NCBI GenBank assembly: GCA_020725865.1
Contig: DYEC01000012.1
Location: 62,001 to 126,000 of the forward strand
Origin: Anaerolinea sp.
GTDB lineage: Bacteria > Chloroflexota > Anaerolineae > Anaerolineales > Anaerolineaceae
DNA: 64,000 nt
Direction: 5' to 3'
This document shows, one piece after another, positions 24,687 to 33,053 of this stretch (its first letter is position 1; each line of letters opens with the position of its first letter). Below the pieces are notes generated by a model. The model had not been told where the DNA came from, ran no database searches, and saw nothing but the letters and a program-made list of their open reading frames with translations. Made by a program: the position numbers and the translations under genes.

Positions 24687-24794
24687 GAACGCCGGTCGGC
24701 GTTCGTCAAACCGTTCCCGTATGCCCGGATAGTCACCGGAGCAACCTTCTGCTTCTGCCTCAAAAAATCCGCTGGCATACGGCAGCGGATTTTT
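24687..24794 (+). ncRNA. Candidate structured regulatory RNA (riboswitch-like) upstream of yedE
   Basis: Hairpin 1: GAACGCC (24687-24693), loop GGTC, GGCGTTC (24698-24704), 7 perfect pairs. A 12-base linker beginning GTC leads to segment X, CCGTATGCC (24717-24725). Hairpin 2 follows at once, CCGG (24725-24728), loop ATAGTCA, CCGG (24736-24739). After 22 pyrimidine-rich bases comes a terminator hairpin (24763-24794). Segment X is perfectly complementary over 9 bases to GGCATACGG (24774-24782), which is the whole terminator loop plus the closing base. The order, the GCC-RGTY-GGC first hairpin, the GTC after it, and the X-to-terminator-loop pairing are shared with 2391-2523, although the paired bases differ. 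Confidence 0.65.
24763..24794 (+). terminator. Intrinsic terminator in the yedE leader
   Basis: AAAAATCCGCTG (24763-24774), loop GCATACGG, CAGCGGATTTTT (24783-24794): a 12-bp stem whose 3' side ends in a T run continuing TTTTTGTTTTC. It lies 140 bases before the yedE start, so it acts as an attenuator. Confidence 0.8.
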
Positions 24795-24933
24795 GTTTTC
24801 AGTACGTACACATGGAAAGGAGGCAGAATCCCGAAGTGGTTTTCCCAAATATTTAGTAATTAAACTCTCAGTAATTAAAGCCTTTGTGAAGGTCAGTCTC
24901 AAGTTTTAAAAATATTTCACAGGAGGTACAGCA
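24795..24933 (+). other. 5' untranslated region between attenuator and yedE
   Basis: AT-rich. It contains a direct repeat AGTAATTAAA (near 24855 and 24871), a possible TGTGAA / TTCACA pairing that brackets the region before the ribosome-binding site, and a 14-codon reading frame from ATG 24812 after which nothing recognisable follows. The Shine-Dalgarno of yedE is AGGAGG (24922-24927). Confidence 0.4.
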
Positions 24934-26052
24934 ATGTTGGAACGTTTGACGAAATTTTTTGCTTCCCGTTGGGGGGTCATTCTGGCAGGTGCAGTCATTG
25001 GTGTTTTGGGACCCACCTTACAAAAACTTGGCAATCCTCCCAATATGGGCATCTGTGTAGCTTGTTTTGAGCGTGACATTGCCGGCGCACTGGGCTTGCA
25101 CCGTGCCAGTGTTGTCCAGTATATTCGTCCAGAAATTGTTGGTTTTGTCCTGGGCTCAACGATTGCTGCGTTAATATTCCGGGAATTTAAGGCGCGCGTT
25201 GGTTCGGCGCCAATAGTTCGTTTTATTCTGGGCATTTTTGCCATGATTGGCGCACTGGTCTTTCTGGGTTGCCCTTGGCGTGCCAACTTTCGTTTGGCTG
25301 GTGGGGACTTGAATGCAATTCCAGCCTTGATTGGATTAGTGATTGGTATCGCTATTGGTGTTTGGTTTTTGCGAACGGGCTATAATTTGGGACGGAGTCA
25401 GAAGACTTATACTGCTGTAGGTTGGATCATGCCTGTTTTGATGATCGGTTTGTTGTTGTTGGTCATTTTTAGACCGGTCTTTAGCGAAGGTGGGCCGATT
25501 TTCTTTAGCGAGAAGGGTCCAGGTTCTTTACACGCACCGCTGGTTGTATCTTTGGCAATCGGGTTGGTCATTGGTTTTCTTGCCCAACGCACTCGTTTTT
25601 GCACCATGGGAGCTATCCGCGATGTTATCTTGATCCGCGATTTTCACCTGATTAGTGGGGTATTGGCTTTGCTGGTAGCAGCCTTTATGACAAATCTGGT
25701 TTATGGTCAGTTCAAAGTAGGGTACGCTGCACAGCCAATTTCGCATAGCAATTTTTTATGGAACATGTTAGGCATGGTACTTGCTGGGCTGGCTTATGCC
25801 TTGGCTGGAGGCTGCCCAGGGCGGCAGCTGTTTTTGGCTGGAGAGGGAGATGGTGATTCTGGAATTTTTGTTTTGGGGATGATCGTTGGAGCTGCCATTT
25901 CGCACAATTTCAATCTGGCAGCAAAATCAGATGCGGTGGTTGAAGGTGCGCTTCAGGTCGGCGGGCCTTCGCCGTACGGGATGATCGCTGTAATTCTTGG
26001 GCTGGTAGTTTGTATTGTCATTGGTTTCACCATGCGTGAAAAGATGGCATAA
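24934..26052 (+). CDS. yedE: YedE-type selenium/sulfur transport membrane protein
   Basis: 372 residues with about ten membrane helices. Conserved motifs of the YeeE/YedE family: FLGCPWRANFRLAGGD, RTRFCTMGAIRD and AGGCPGRQLFLAGEGDGDSG, each with a cysteine that could handle reduced sulfur or selenium. The length and the downstream gene order tusA-csd-DUF3343-selD identify the selenium-associated YedE subgroup rather than the thiosulfate transporter TsuA. Role (inference): import of a selenium compound. First gene of the operon, controlled by the attenuator leader. Confidence 0.9.
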   Translation: MLERLTKFFASRWGVILAGAVIGVLGPTLQKLGNPPNMGICVACFERDIAGALGLHRASVVQYIRPEIVGFVLGSTIAALIFREFKARVGSAPIVRFILGIFAMIGALVFLGCPWRANFRLAGGDLNAIPALIGLVIGIAIGVWFLRTGYNLGRSQKTYTAVGWIMPVLMIGLLLLVIFRPVFSEGGPIFFSEKGPGSLHAPLVVSLAIGLVIGFLAQRTRFCTMGAIRDVILIRDFHLISGVLALLVAAFMTNLVYGQFKVGYAAQPISHSNFLWNMLGMVLAGLAYALAGGCPGRQLFLAGEGDGDSGIFVLGMIVGAAISHNFNLAAKSDAVVEGALQVGGPSPYGMIAVILGLVVCIVIGFTMREKMA

Positions 26053-26065
26053 GGAGAGAGAAGCA

Positions 26066-26272
26066 ATGAATATAGTAGATGCTCGTGGATTATCCTGTCC
26101 TCAACCTGTGATCCTTGCTCAAAAAGCCATTGTGAAAGGAGAGTTTCCGATTGAGGTTTATGTGGATACGGTTACCTCGCGTGAAAATGTCCGTCGTATG
26201 GCAGAGAAGCAGGGCTGCAAAGTTGAGATTGTGCAACAGGACGATGAGTTTAAGCTGGTACTGACCAGATGA
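26066..26272 (+). CDS. TusA/SirA-like sulfur (selenium) carrier protein
   Basis: 68 residues from ATG 26066, with AGGAG at 26052-26056; an upstream in-frame ATG at 26015 lies inside yedE. The N-terminal DARGLSCPQPV contains the CPxP motif (Cys11, Pro14) of TusA proteins, whose cysteine carries a persulfide or perselenide. It corresponds to the N-terminal half of YedF; the C-terminal, DsrE-like half is a separate gene at 2570. Overlaps the desulfurase gene by 4 bases, so the two are translationally coupled. Confidence 0.93.
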   Translation: MNIVDARGLSCPQPVILAQKAIVKGEFPIEVYVDTVTSRENVRRMAEKQGCKVEIVQQDDEFKLVLTR

Positions 26273-27456
26273 GTTCTGGAATAAGCTCTCTGGAAACAGG
26301 ATTGATCTATCTGGATAATGCGGCGACTTCCTGGCCGAAGCCGCCAGGAGTCGCCGCAGCAATGCATCATTTTCTTGATCAAATTGGTGCCAATCCTGGA
26401 CGCTCTGGCCATCGTTTGTCTGTTAAGGCGGGACGGATTATTTACGAGACGCGCGAAGCTGTGGCAAGTCTGTTTGGAGCGCCCGATCCTCTGCGCGTAG
26501 TTTTCGGTATGAATGCAACAGATGGCATCAATTTGGCGCTTCATGGAATCCTGAAGCCTGGTGATCATGTTATCACGTCAGGTATAGAGCATAACGCAGT
26601 TATGCGTCCCCTGCACGATCTGGAAACAGGTGGTGTAGAAGTGACGCAGATTCCTTGCTTTGTTGATGGCAGTCTTGACCCTGCGCAGGTAGAGTTATCT
26701 ATCCGTTCCAATACAAAGCTGATTGCATTGAATCATGCCTCTAATGTGTGTGGTACGATACTTCTTATTAGAGAAGTAGGACAAATGGCACGACAGAAGA
26801 ATTTATTTTTTCTGGTGGATGTTGCACAATCAGCGGGAGTCCTGCCAATTGATATGGAAAAGGACTGCATAGATTTTCTGGCTTTCACTGGTCATAAATC
26901 GTTATATGGTCCTATGGGTACAGGGGGATTGGTAATTGGTAAACGCATTGAGCCTGAAGCGTTGCATCCTTTACGGCAGGGTGGGACAGGCAGCCGATCG
27001 GAGCGTGAAATTCAACCCGAATTTTTCCCCGATCGTTATGAAAGTGGAACAATGAATGCAGTAGGTTTGTCAGGTTTGCTAGCTGCTCTACAGTGGTTAC
27101 AACAGCAGGGAATTGACCAAATTCGTTCTCATGAAATGACATTATGCACTAGATTAATTGAAGGTTTATTGAATATTCCTAATGTTACAGTATATGGTCC
27201 AACTGAGATGTCTCGTCGTACTGCCACAGTAGGCTTTAATATTCAAAATATGGAGCCCTCGACAGTTGGTTTAAGGTTGGATGAAGAATTCGGCATTCTC
27301 TGCCGGATCGGTTTGCATTGTGCGCCCTCGGCTCATCGCACGATTGGCACTTTTCCGAATGGTTGTGTTCGGTTTTCGATTGGTGCATTTAACACAGAAC
27401 GAGATATTGAAAGGGCACTCAAAGCAGTTAATGAACTGGCGAAAGAGGCGCAGTGA
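26269..27456 (+). CDS. Cysteine desulfurase / selenocysteine lyase (SufS/CsdB-type)
   Basis: 395 residues, fold type I PLP enzyme. IYLDNAATSWPKPP at the N-terminus, PLP lysine Lys210 in FTGHKSLYGPMGTGGL, and catalytic Cys351 in RIGLHCAPSAHRT. It removes sulfur or selenium from cysteine or selenocysteine and forms a persulfide or perselenide. In this operon the likely task is to supply selenide, through the TusA-like protein, to SelD. Known as the CsdB-like desulfurase of selenium clusters. Overlaps the upstream and downstream genes by 4 bases each. Confidence 0.93.
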   Translation: MSSGISSLETGLIYLDNAATSWPKPPGVAAAMHHFLDQIGANPGRSGHRLSVKAGRIIYETREAVASLFGAPDPLRVVFGMNATDGINLALHGILKPGDHVITSGIEHNAVMRPLHDLETGGVEVTQIPCFVDGSLDPAQVELSIRSNTKLIALNHASNVCGTILLIREVGQMARQKNLFFLVDVAQSAGVLPIDMEKDCIDFLAFTGHKSLYGPMGTGGLVIGKRIEPEALHPLRQGGTGSRSEREIQPEFFPDRYESGTMNAVGLSGLLAALQWLQQQGIDQIRSHEMTLCTRLIEGLLNIPNVTVYGPTEMSRRTATVGFNIQNMEPSTVGLRLDEEFGILCRIGLHCAPSAHRTIGTFPNGCVRFSIGAFNTERDIERALKAVNELAKEAQ

Positions 27457-27677
27457 ATTCAGAGTTTGCTGTAATTCTGGTGGACTCAACTAGTCACGCA
27501 ATGCGGATTGAGAAGATATTAACTATGCATGGGCTGACTTGTAAACTGGTTCCGGTGCCTCGTCATCTCAGTTCTGATTGTGGTGTTTGTGTGCGCGTGT
27601 TAAAACAGGACATTGAAGAAATCAAAACCTTGATTGATACTCACCATGTGATTGTACGATCTATTGAGGTGTTATGA
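27453..27677 (+). CDS. DUF3343 protein (putative Se/S carrier)
   Basis: 74 residues from GTG 27453. FAVILVDSTSHAMRIEKIL and PRHLSSDCGVCVRV (Cys43 and Cys46) are the DUF3343 pattern; members occur beside selD, yedE and cysteine desulfurases and are thought to carry reduced sulfur or selenium on a cysteine. Overlaps the desulfurase stop by 4 bases, and its own TGA overlaps the ATG of selD (ATGA at 27674). Confidence 0.88.
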   Translation: MNSEFAVILVDSTSHAMRIEKILTMHGLTCKLVPVPRHLSSDCGVCVRVLKQDIEEIKTLIDTHHVIVRSIEVL

Positions 27678-28726
27678 CACCAGATGAGCATAAAGTTCGT
27701 CTGACTGCTTTGGCAACCTGCTCTGGCTGAGCGTCTAAATTTAGCGCGCAAGCGCTGGCGCAGGTTCTGCGTCCTTTGCAGCAAATATTTTCACCAGCAG
27801 ATTATCCGGATCTGCTGGTCGGGTTGGGCGCGCCTGATGATGCAGCGGTCTGGAAAGTGGGTGAACAGCGTGCACTTGTGGTCACAACTGATTTTTTTAC
27901 ACCCATTGTGGATGACCCATATGATTATGGTGCAATTGCTGCTGCAAACAGCTTATCAGATATATACGCTATGGGAGCTGAGCCATTTCTGGCTTTGAAT
28001 GTTGCAGCAATTCCACCGCAACTACCTCCTGAAATCATCTCAGAGATTTTCCGCGGTGGGGCGGAAAAAGCCAAAGAAGCCGGGGTAGTCATTGCAGGAG
28101 GGCATACGGTTCAGGACAAAGAACCCAAATATGGTTTGGTCGCATTGGGATTTGCTCATGCTGATCGTTTTCTGACCAAAAGTGGAATGAGAACAGGGGA
28201 TATTCTATTTCTCAGCAAGCCAATCGGCAGTGGAGTGATCACCTCTGCCATAAAAGCCGATAAGATTACACATGAGGAAGCGATTGAGACAATTGCTTGG
28301 ATGAAACGTTTGAATCGTGATGCGTCCAGGCTTGCAATGAAATATGGAGCTTGTGCGGCTACAGACATTACCGGTTTCAGCCTGCTCGGACATGCCTGGG
28401 AAATGGCGTCCGCCTCTGGCGTTGGTTTACAGTTTCACTATGATGCTATTCCTTTTTATCCTCATGCAGAAAAATTGGCTTTAGAATGGTGCTTTCCGGG
28501 GGGTGGTTTTGACAACGCTGAACATTTTGGGGCTTATGTAAAATTTGCTGCTGAAATAAGTCAAGAGAGACAAATGTTATTGTTTGATCCTCAAACCAGC
28601 GGCGGATTGCTATTTGCCCTTCCAGTCGATAAGGCAATATTATGTCAGCAAGAGGCTCTCTTATCTGGCATTCCCTTATGGCAAGTGGGTAAAGTAACTC
28701 AGAGTAAGCTGATTGAAGTGGTGTGA
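27674..28726 (+). CDS. selD: Selenophosphate synthase SelD containing selenocysteine (UGA at codon 19)
   Basis: 350 residues if TGA 27728-27730 is read as selenocysteine. The N-terminus then reads ALATCSG-U-ASKFSAQAL, matching the catalytic CSG[C/U]A[A/S]K motif of SelD, with Sec at the catalytic cysteine and Lys22 following. Downstream are VVTTDFFTPIVDDPYDYG, ANSLSDIYAMGAEP, VIAGGHTVQD, DITGFSLLGHAWEMA and FDPQTSGGLL, the metal and ATP sites. A SECIS-like hairpin lies at 27757-27773. ATG 27674 overlaps the DUF3343 stop; total length equals the family norm. The enzyme makes selenophosphate from selenide and ATP. A gene caller that stops at TGA would begin at TTG 27776 and lose the active site. 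Confidence 0.95.
27728..27773 (+). promoter_or_regulatory. UGA selenocysteine codon and bacterial SECIS element in selD
   Basis: After TGA (27728-27730) come two adjacent hairpins. The first is AGCGC-GCAA-GCGCT (27743-27756) with a GNRA-type loop. The second is GGCGCAG-GTT-CTGCGTC (27757-27773), 7 pairs including one GU. The apical GCAGGTTCTGC resembles the GCAGGTCTGC of E. coli fdhF, and the loop G lies about 33 bases after the UGA, within the range accepted for bacterial SECIS elements recognised by SelB. Confidence 0.85.
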
Positions 28727-28741
28727 TTTTTTCCATAACTT

Positions 28742-28777
28742 AACTAAACCGGTTAGTTATTGCTTTTGTTTTTTCTT
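28742..28777 (+). terminator. Terminator of the selenium operon
   Basis: AACTAA (28742-28747), loop ACCGG, TTAGTT (28753-28758), followed by a T-rich tract to 28777. Weak stem but a long T run. Confidence 0.6.
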
Positions 28778-28856
28778 AAACTAAGTTTAGGGTAATGTTT
28801 GGCATCTTTTGGTATACTGATGCTATATGAGCTTTTCCGAGTTTATGAAGGTCTAG

Positions 28857-29885
28857 ATGACTGAAGATTCCGTATTATCCTCTCGAAAGCTTGATCATAT
28901 TCGCATCAATCTTGAGGAAGATGTCCGCTCGTCAATTGCTACTGGACTGGAGCGTTATCGTTTTGTCCATCAGGCACTTCCAGAACTTAATTTGGAAGCG
29001 ATTGATTTGAAACAGCAGATATTTGGAAAACTCCTTAATGCTCCAATTCTGATTTCTTCAATGACAGGTGGAACAGAGCAGGCAGCGTTAATCAATCGAA
29101 CGCTGGCAGAAGCGGCCCAGGAAGCGAGAGTCGCAATGGGACTTGGTTCGCAACGCGCTGGCATTGAGCATCCTGAGCTGGCCGTTACATTTCAAGTCCG
29201 ACGTTACGCTCCTGACATATTACTTTTTGCCAATCTAGGTGCTGTCCAGCTAAACTATCAATATACAGTTGAGCATTGTAAGATTGCTGTTGATATGGTT
29301 GAGGCGGATGCCTTGATTTTACACTTGAATCCATTGCAAGAGGCGCTTCAGCCAGAGGGTGATACTGACTTTGCTGGACTGCTGAATAAAATTGAACGAG
29401 TCTGCAAGGCTTTACCTGTTCCTGTGATCGTCAAGGAAGTGGGTTGGGGAATTTCTGAACAGGTTGCCCGTCGTCTTGCGGCTGCTGGCGTAGCGGCAAT
29501 TGATGTGGCTGGTGCAGGGGGAACTTCCTGGTCTCAAGTAGAGATGTATCGTATGGATGACCCGAGCAGTGCGCGCGTTGCCGCGGCTTTCCGCAATTGG
29601 GGGATTCCAACCGCTGAATCAATCCTTCAGGTGCGCAAAGGAGCGCCAGACATTTTGATTTTTGCCTCTGGGGGCATTCGCGATGGGATTGACATTGCGA
29701 AGTGCATCGCTTTGGGGGCAAGTCTGGGCGGAATGGCAGGTCCATTTCTTAAAGCCGCCGTACAATCCTTCGAGGCAACTTTGACAACGATTCACGAGAT
29801 ACAACGCGAAATACAGATTACCATGTTTGTGACAGGGGCGGCAAATCTATCCGAATTGCGTTCAGTTCCAATAATTCAGGTATAG
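28857..29885 (+). CDS. fni: Type 2 isopentenyl-diphosphate delta-isomerase (FMN)
   Basis: 342 residues. [15 protein letters not shown] at the N-terminus, [36 protein letters not shown], the [18 protein letters not shown] segment, [29 protein letters not shown] and [20 protein letters not shown] all fit Idi-2. The enzyme uses reduced FMN and Mg to interconvert IPP and DMAPP. A TATACT at 28813-28818 is the likely -10, about 32 bases upstream. The next gene makes polyprenyl diphosphate from the same substrates. Confidence 0.95.
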   Translation: MTEDSVLSSRKLDHIRINLEEDVRSSIATGLERYRFVHQALPELNLEAIDLKQQIFGKLLNAPILISSMTGGTEQAALINRTLAEAAQEARVAMGLGSQRAGIEHPELAVTFQVRRYAPDILLFANLGAVQLNYQYTVEHCKIAVDMVEADALILHLNPLQEALQPEGDTDFAGLLNKIERVCKALPVPVIVKEVGWGISEQVARRLAAAGVAAIDVAGAGGTSWSQVEMYRMDDPSSARVAAAFRNWGIPTAESILQVRKGAPDILIFASGGIRDGIDIAKCIALGASLGGMAGPFLKAAVQSFEATLTTIHEIQREIQITMFVTGAANLSELRSVPIIQV

Positions 29886-29895
29886 AGGTAGCATC

Positions 29896-30909
29896 ATGGT
29901 TTTAGAGCAGTTTGTTGACATCATGCGTCCAGCCATTGAGAAGGAATTACAGGGGACTTTAGATTTACATCTTTCCAAGTCCCTGCCAGAGTTGTATGGA
30001 ATGCTGGCTTACCATATGGGTTGGGAAGGAGAAGGCGCGGGACCCGAAGCGCAGGGTAAACGAATTCGCCCGTTGTTGGTATTGTTATGTGCAGAATCTG
30101 CAGGTGGTGATTGGCGATGCGCTCTTCCCGCTGCCGCAGCGGTTGAGCTGATTCATAACTTCTCATTAATCCATGATGATATTCAAGATCGGAGTGAACT
30201 GCGACGTGGAAGACCAACGGTCTGGGCAAAGTGGGGAGTAGCTCAAGCTATAAATGCTGGTGATTTGATGTTTTCGTTGGCACATTTATCTGTCCTGCGG
30301 TTGCGGGAAAGCTGTGCCGAAAATTTTGTCATAGAAGCTGTACAATTACTGCAAAAAGCCTGTGTCCATTTGACTGAAGGTCAATACATGGATATGTCCT
30401 ATGAGACCCGAAGAGAAATTACTTTAGACGAGTACTGGCCGATGGTAGCTGGAAAAACAGCTTCTCTTTTAGCTACCAGCACACGTCTTGGTGCCTTGGT
30501 TGCTGGTTGTGAAGTAAATCGGCAGGAGGCTTTCTGGGATTATGGATATTCACTTGGACTGGCGTTTCAGGCGTGGGATGATTATTTGGGCGTGTGGGGA
30601 GATCCGTCAGTTACTGGGAAATCTATCGAGAGCGATCTATTGACTGGCAAAAAGAGCCTACCAGTAGTTTACGGGCTATCTCAACGTGGAAAGTTTGCCC
30701 GGCGTTGGTTGGAAGGTCAGATAAGAGTAGATGAGGTGGCACAATTGGCACAGTGGTTGAAAGAAGAAGGAGCACAGGAATTTACTCGTGCAACAGCGGA
30801 GGGGCTGACCAATCAAGCGTTGAAATCATTGAACCGGGCAGCAAGTAAGGGGGCAGCTGGTGATGCTTTATACGAACTAACGAAAATGCTTTTACAAAGA
30901 GATAATTAA
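29896..30909 (+). CDS. Polyprenyl diphosphate synthase (probable geranylgeranyl-PP synthase)
   Basis: 337 residues. GKRIRPLLVLL, the first Asp-rich motif LIHDDIQDRSELRRGRPTVW, GQYMDMSYE, and the second motif FQAWDDYLGVWGDPS with TGKSIESDLLTGKKSLP identify a trans-isoprenyl diphosphate synthase. Product length cannot be fixed from sequence; the motif arrangement suits C15-C20 products. Ten bases downstream of fni, so the pair forms an isoprenoid operon feeding quinones or membrane lipids. Confidence 0.92.
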   Translation: MVLEQFVDIMRPAIEKELQGTLDLHLSKSLPELYGMLAYHMGWEGEGAGPEAQGKRIRPLLVLLCAESAGGDWRCALPAAAAVELIHNFSLIHDDIQDRSELRRGRPTVWAKWGVAQAINAGDLMFSLAHLSVLRLRESCAENFVIEAVQLLQKACVHLTEGQYMDMSYETRREITLDEYWPMVAGKTASLLATSTRLGALVAGCEVNRQEAFWDYGYSLGLAFQAWDDYLGVWGDPSVTGKSIESDLLTGKKSLPVVYGLSQRGKFARRWLEGQIRVDEVAQLAQWLKEEGAQEFTRATAEGLTNQALKSLNRAASKGAAGDALYELTKMLLQRDN

Positions 30910-30982
30910 GTCCTTAAACCTTTTTAACGTGGTTCGTATGTTAGAATAACAACTATTCATTCTCTGTTATGATGAGGCTGCC

Positions 30983-32161
30983 ATGGATATTTTCACAAAA
31001 TGCTATGAATATACAGAAGTCAAAGAAGCCATAGAACATGGGATTTATCCTTATTTCATTCCACTAACAGGAAACGAAGGCACTGAGGTGACTTTTCGCG
31101 GTCATCGGCTGATCATGTGTGGGTCAAATAACTACCTTGGATTGACCACACATCCAAAGGTGCGAGAAGCGGCTATTCAAGCTGTTAAGAACTTTGGGAC
31201 AAGTTGTACCGGATCACGCTTTTTAAATGGGACACTAGAATTACATGAACAGCTTGAGCAAGAGCTCGCTAAATGGGTTGGAAAACCTGCCGCACTGGTT
31301 TTTTCAACGGGTATGCAGGCAAATTTGGGCACGGTCAGCGCGTTGGTAACGCGTGATGATGTTGTTGTTCTGGATAAGGAAGATCATGCTAGCATTGTGG
31401 ATGGTGCACGTCTTGGGTTTGGAAAGATTGAGCGGTTTCGCCATAATGATATGAATCATCTTGAGCGGGTTTTGCAGTCCCTTTCTGATCATGTGGGAAA
31501 ATTGATTGTTGTAGATGGCTTATTTAGCATGGAAGGTGACCTTGCCCCATTGCCTGAGATTGTCAAACTGGCTGAGAAGTATGGCGCTAGGGTAATGGTC
31601 GATGATGCGCATGGAATGGGTGTGACCGGAGGTGGACATGGCACAGCAGCGCATTTTGGTGTAACTGATCGCGTAGATTTGATCATGTCCACTTTCAGCA
31701 AGTCTTTTGCTTCGCTAGGGGGCTTTATTGCTGGAGATTCAGATGTGGTTTCTTATGTCAAACACCATGCCCGGGCATTGATATTCAGCGCAAGTATTCC
31801 GCCAGCTAATGCCGCAGCAGCGCTAGCGGCTCTGCATGTGATGGCTGAAGAGCCGGATCGTGTGGAGCGTGTTAACCAAAATGCAGAAAAGATGCGTTCT
31901 GGATTTAAAGCATTAGGGTTCAACACCGGTCATTCCGTCACTCCGGTTATCCCAATCATTATTGGCGATGACCAGTTGACGTTCCTTGCATGGAAACGCC
32001 TGTTTGAAGAGGGTGTATTTGTCAATCCGGTGATTTCCCCGGCTGTTTCTCCAGGCAGGCAGTTGTTGCGTACTAGCTATATGGCAACACACACTGACGA
32101 GCAACTGGATAGGGTTCTGGAAACTTTTGCCAAGGTAGGCAAAGAACTGGGTTTGATTTAA
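30983..32161 (+). CDS. Alpha-oxoamine synthase (AONS / KBL / serine palmitoyltransferase family)
   Basis: 392 residues, fold type I PLP enzyme. GSNNYLGLTTHPKV, GTSCTGSRFLNGTLELHEQLE, FSTGMQANLGTV, VVDGLFSMEGDLAPLPEI, VMVDDAHGMGVTGGGHG and the PLP lysine in STFSKSFASLGGF are all conserved. These enzymes condense an acyl-CoA with glycine, alanine or serine. No biotin or sphingolipid gene is adjacent, so the substrate is undecided; the N-terminus with an extra segment (VTFRGHRLIMCGSN) resembles bacterial serine palmitoyltransferase-like proteins. A TAGAAT box near 30940 could be its -10. Confidence 0.86.
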   Translation: MDIFTKCYEYTEVKEAIEHGIYPYFIPLTGNEGTEVTFRGHRLIMCGSNNYLGLTTHPKVREAAIQAVKNFGTSCTGSRFLNGTLELHEQLEQELAKWVGKPAALVFSTGMQANLGTVSALVTRDDVVVLDKEDHASIVDGARLGFGKIERFRHNDMNHLERVLQSLSDHVGKLIVVDGLFSMEGDLAPLPEIVKLAEKYGARVMVDDAHGMGVTGGGHGTAAHFGVTDRVDLIMSTFSKSFASLGGFIAGDSDVVSYVKHHARALIFSASIPPANAAAALAALHVMAEEPDRVERVNQNAEKMRSGFKALGFNTGHSVTPVIPIIIGDDQLTFLAWKRLFEEGVFVNPVISPAVSPGRQLLRTSYMATHTDEQLDRVLETFAKVGKELGLI

Positions 32162-32170
32162 TTTAGTCCC

Positions 32171-33007
32171 TTACCGTGTCAGATAGAGGATACCAATTGT
32201 ATTTGGTCCACAGTGGCTTGCGATGGTCGCACCGGCACGCGTGATGCAGATTTCTTCTATTTCTGCAAGTTGATTTAGCCCATCTTTCAAATAGATTGCA
32301 TCGGCTTCGCATCCAGAATGCGTGACAAAGACACGATGTAAATCAATTTCAGGTAAGTTGTCCTTGAAATTTTCCAGTAAAGTGTCCAGGGCGCGTCTGC
32401 GCGTGCCGCGTAGCTTTTCTTTTACCCCAAGGGTTCCATCCCGGCGGACTTCAATGACGGGCCGAATTTTTAGCAAGCTGCCAACGATGTTTTGAACGGC
32501 TGAGCAGCGTCCCCCCATATAAAGATAGTCCAGTGTGTCAACAACAAATGAGGTACGCACTTTGCCCACAGTTTGCTGGATTTGGGAAACGATTTGCTCT
32601 GCATTTAGTCCTTGATCGCGCAATTCGGCCGCTTTACATACCAGCAGTCCAATCCCAGTAGAAAGGTTAGCTGAATCAATAATGTGAATTTTTCGATCTG
32701 GTAGCGATTCTGTAGCTATTTTGGCACTCTGGTAGGTTGCTGAAAGCTTTGCGCCAATTGTGATGCAGATCATCTCTTCATCAAATTGACTAAAAAAATC
32801 GATAAAGTTAGCTACAGAAGGAGCGGATGTTTTGGGAAGTTGTCCGCTTTGATTGACCTGCTCAAACAACTCTTCCAGTGTAATATTTATGCCATCCAGA
32901 TAAGTTTTTCCAGCGACGAACACGGAAAGTGGGATAACTGCAATATTAAAACGCCGAATAAGTTCCTGGCTGAGATCAGAACAGCTATCTGTGAGGACCT
33001 GCACCAT
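32171..33007 (-). CDS. DegV family fatty-acid-binding protein
   Basis: 278 residues. VQVLTDSCSDL at the N-terminus, FVAGKTYLDG, QLPKTSAPSVANF, ITIGAKLSATYQSA and DTLDYLYMGGRCSAVQN are the DegV pattern (EDD fold binding a fatty acid). Such proteins present fatty acids to the acyl kinase FakA in Gram-positive bacteria; no FakA is encoded here. A second DegV gene lies at 58669-59517. Confidence 0.93.
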   Translation of the reverse strand: MVQVLTDSCSDLSQELIRRFNIAVIPLSVFVAGKTYLDGINITLEELFEQVNQSGQLPKTSAPSVANFIDFFSQFDEEMICITIGAKLSATYQSAKIATESLPDRKIHIIDSANLSTGIGLLVCKAAELRDQGLNAEQIVSQIQQTVGKVRTSFVVDTLDYLYMGGRCSAVQNIVGSLLKIRPVIEVRRDGTLGVKEKLRGTRRRALDTLLENFKDNLPEIDLHRVFVTHSGCEADAIYLKDGLNQLAEIEEICITRAGATIASHCGPNTIGILYLTR

Positions 33008-33053
33008 TTTTAAAACTCCTTTAGTGATATTAGCTTAGCATAAGCATATTTAC

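Noticed and set aside
24660-24800. tRNA-Sec or cobalamin/TPP-type riboswitch before yedE
   Set aside because: No acceptor or T arm with GGTTCGA, no CCA, and none of the conserved cobalamin or TPP aptamer bases; the hairpins match the leader at 2391 instead.
27776-28726. Reading frame starting at TTG 27776 as the SelD start
   Set aside because: It lacks the catalytic motif and has no ribosome-binding site; the upstream frame through TGA restores both.
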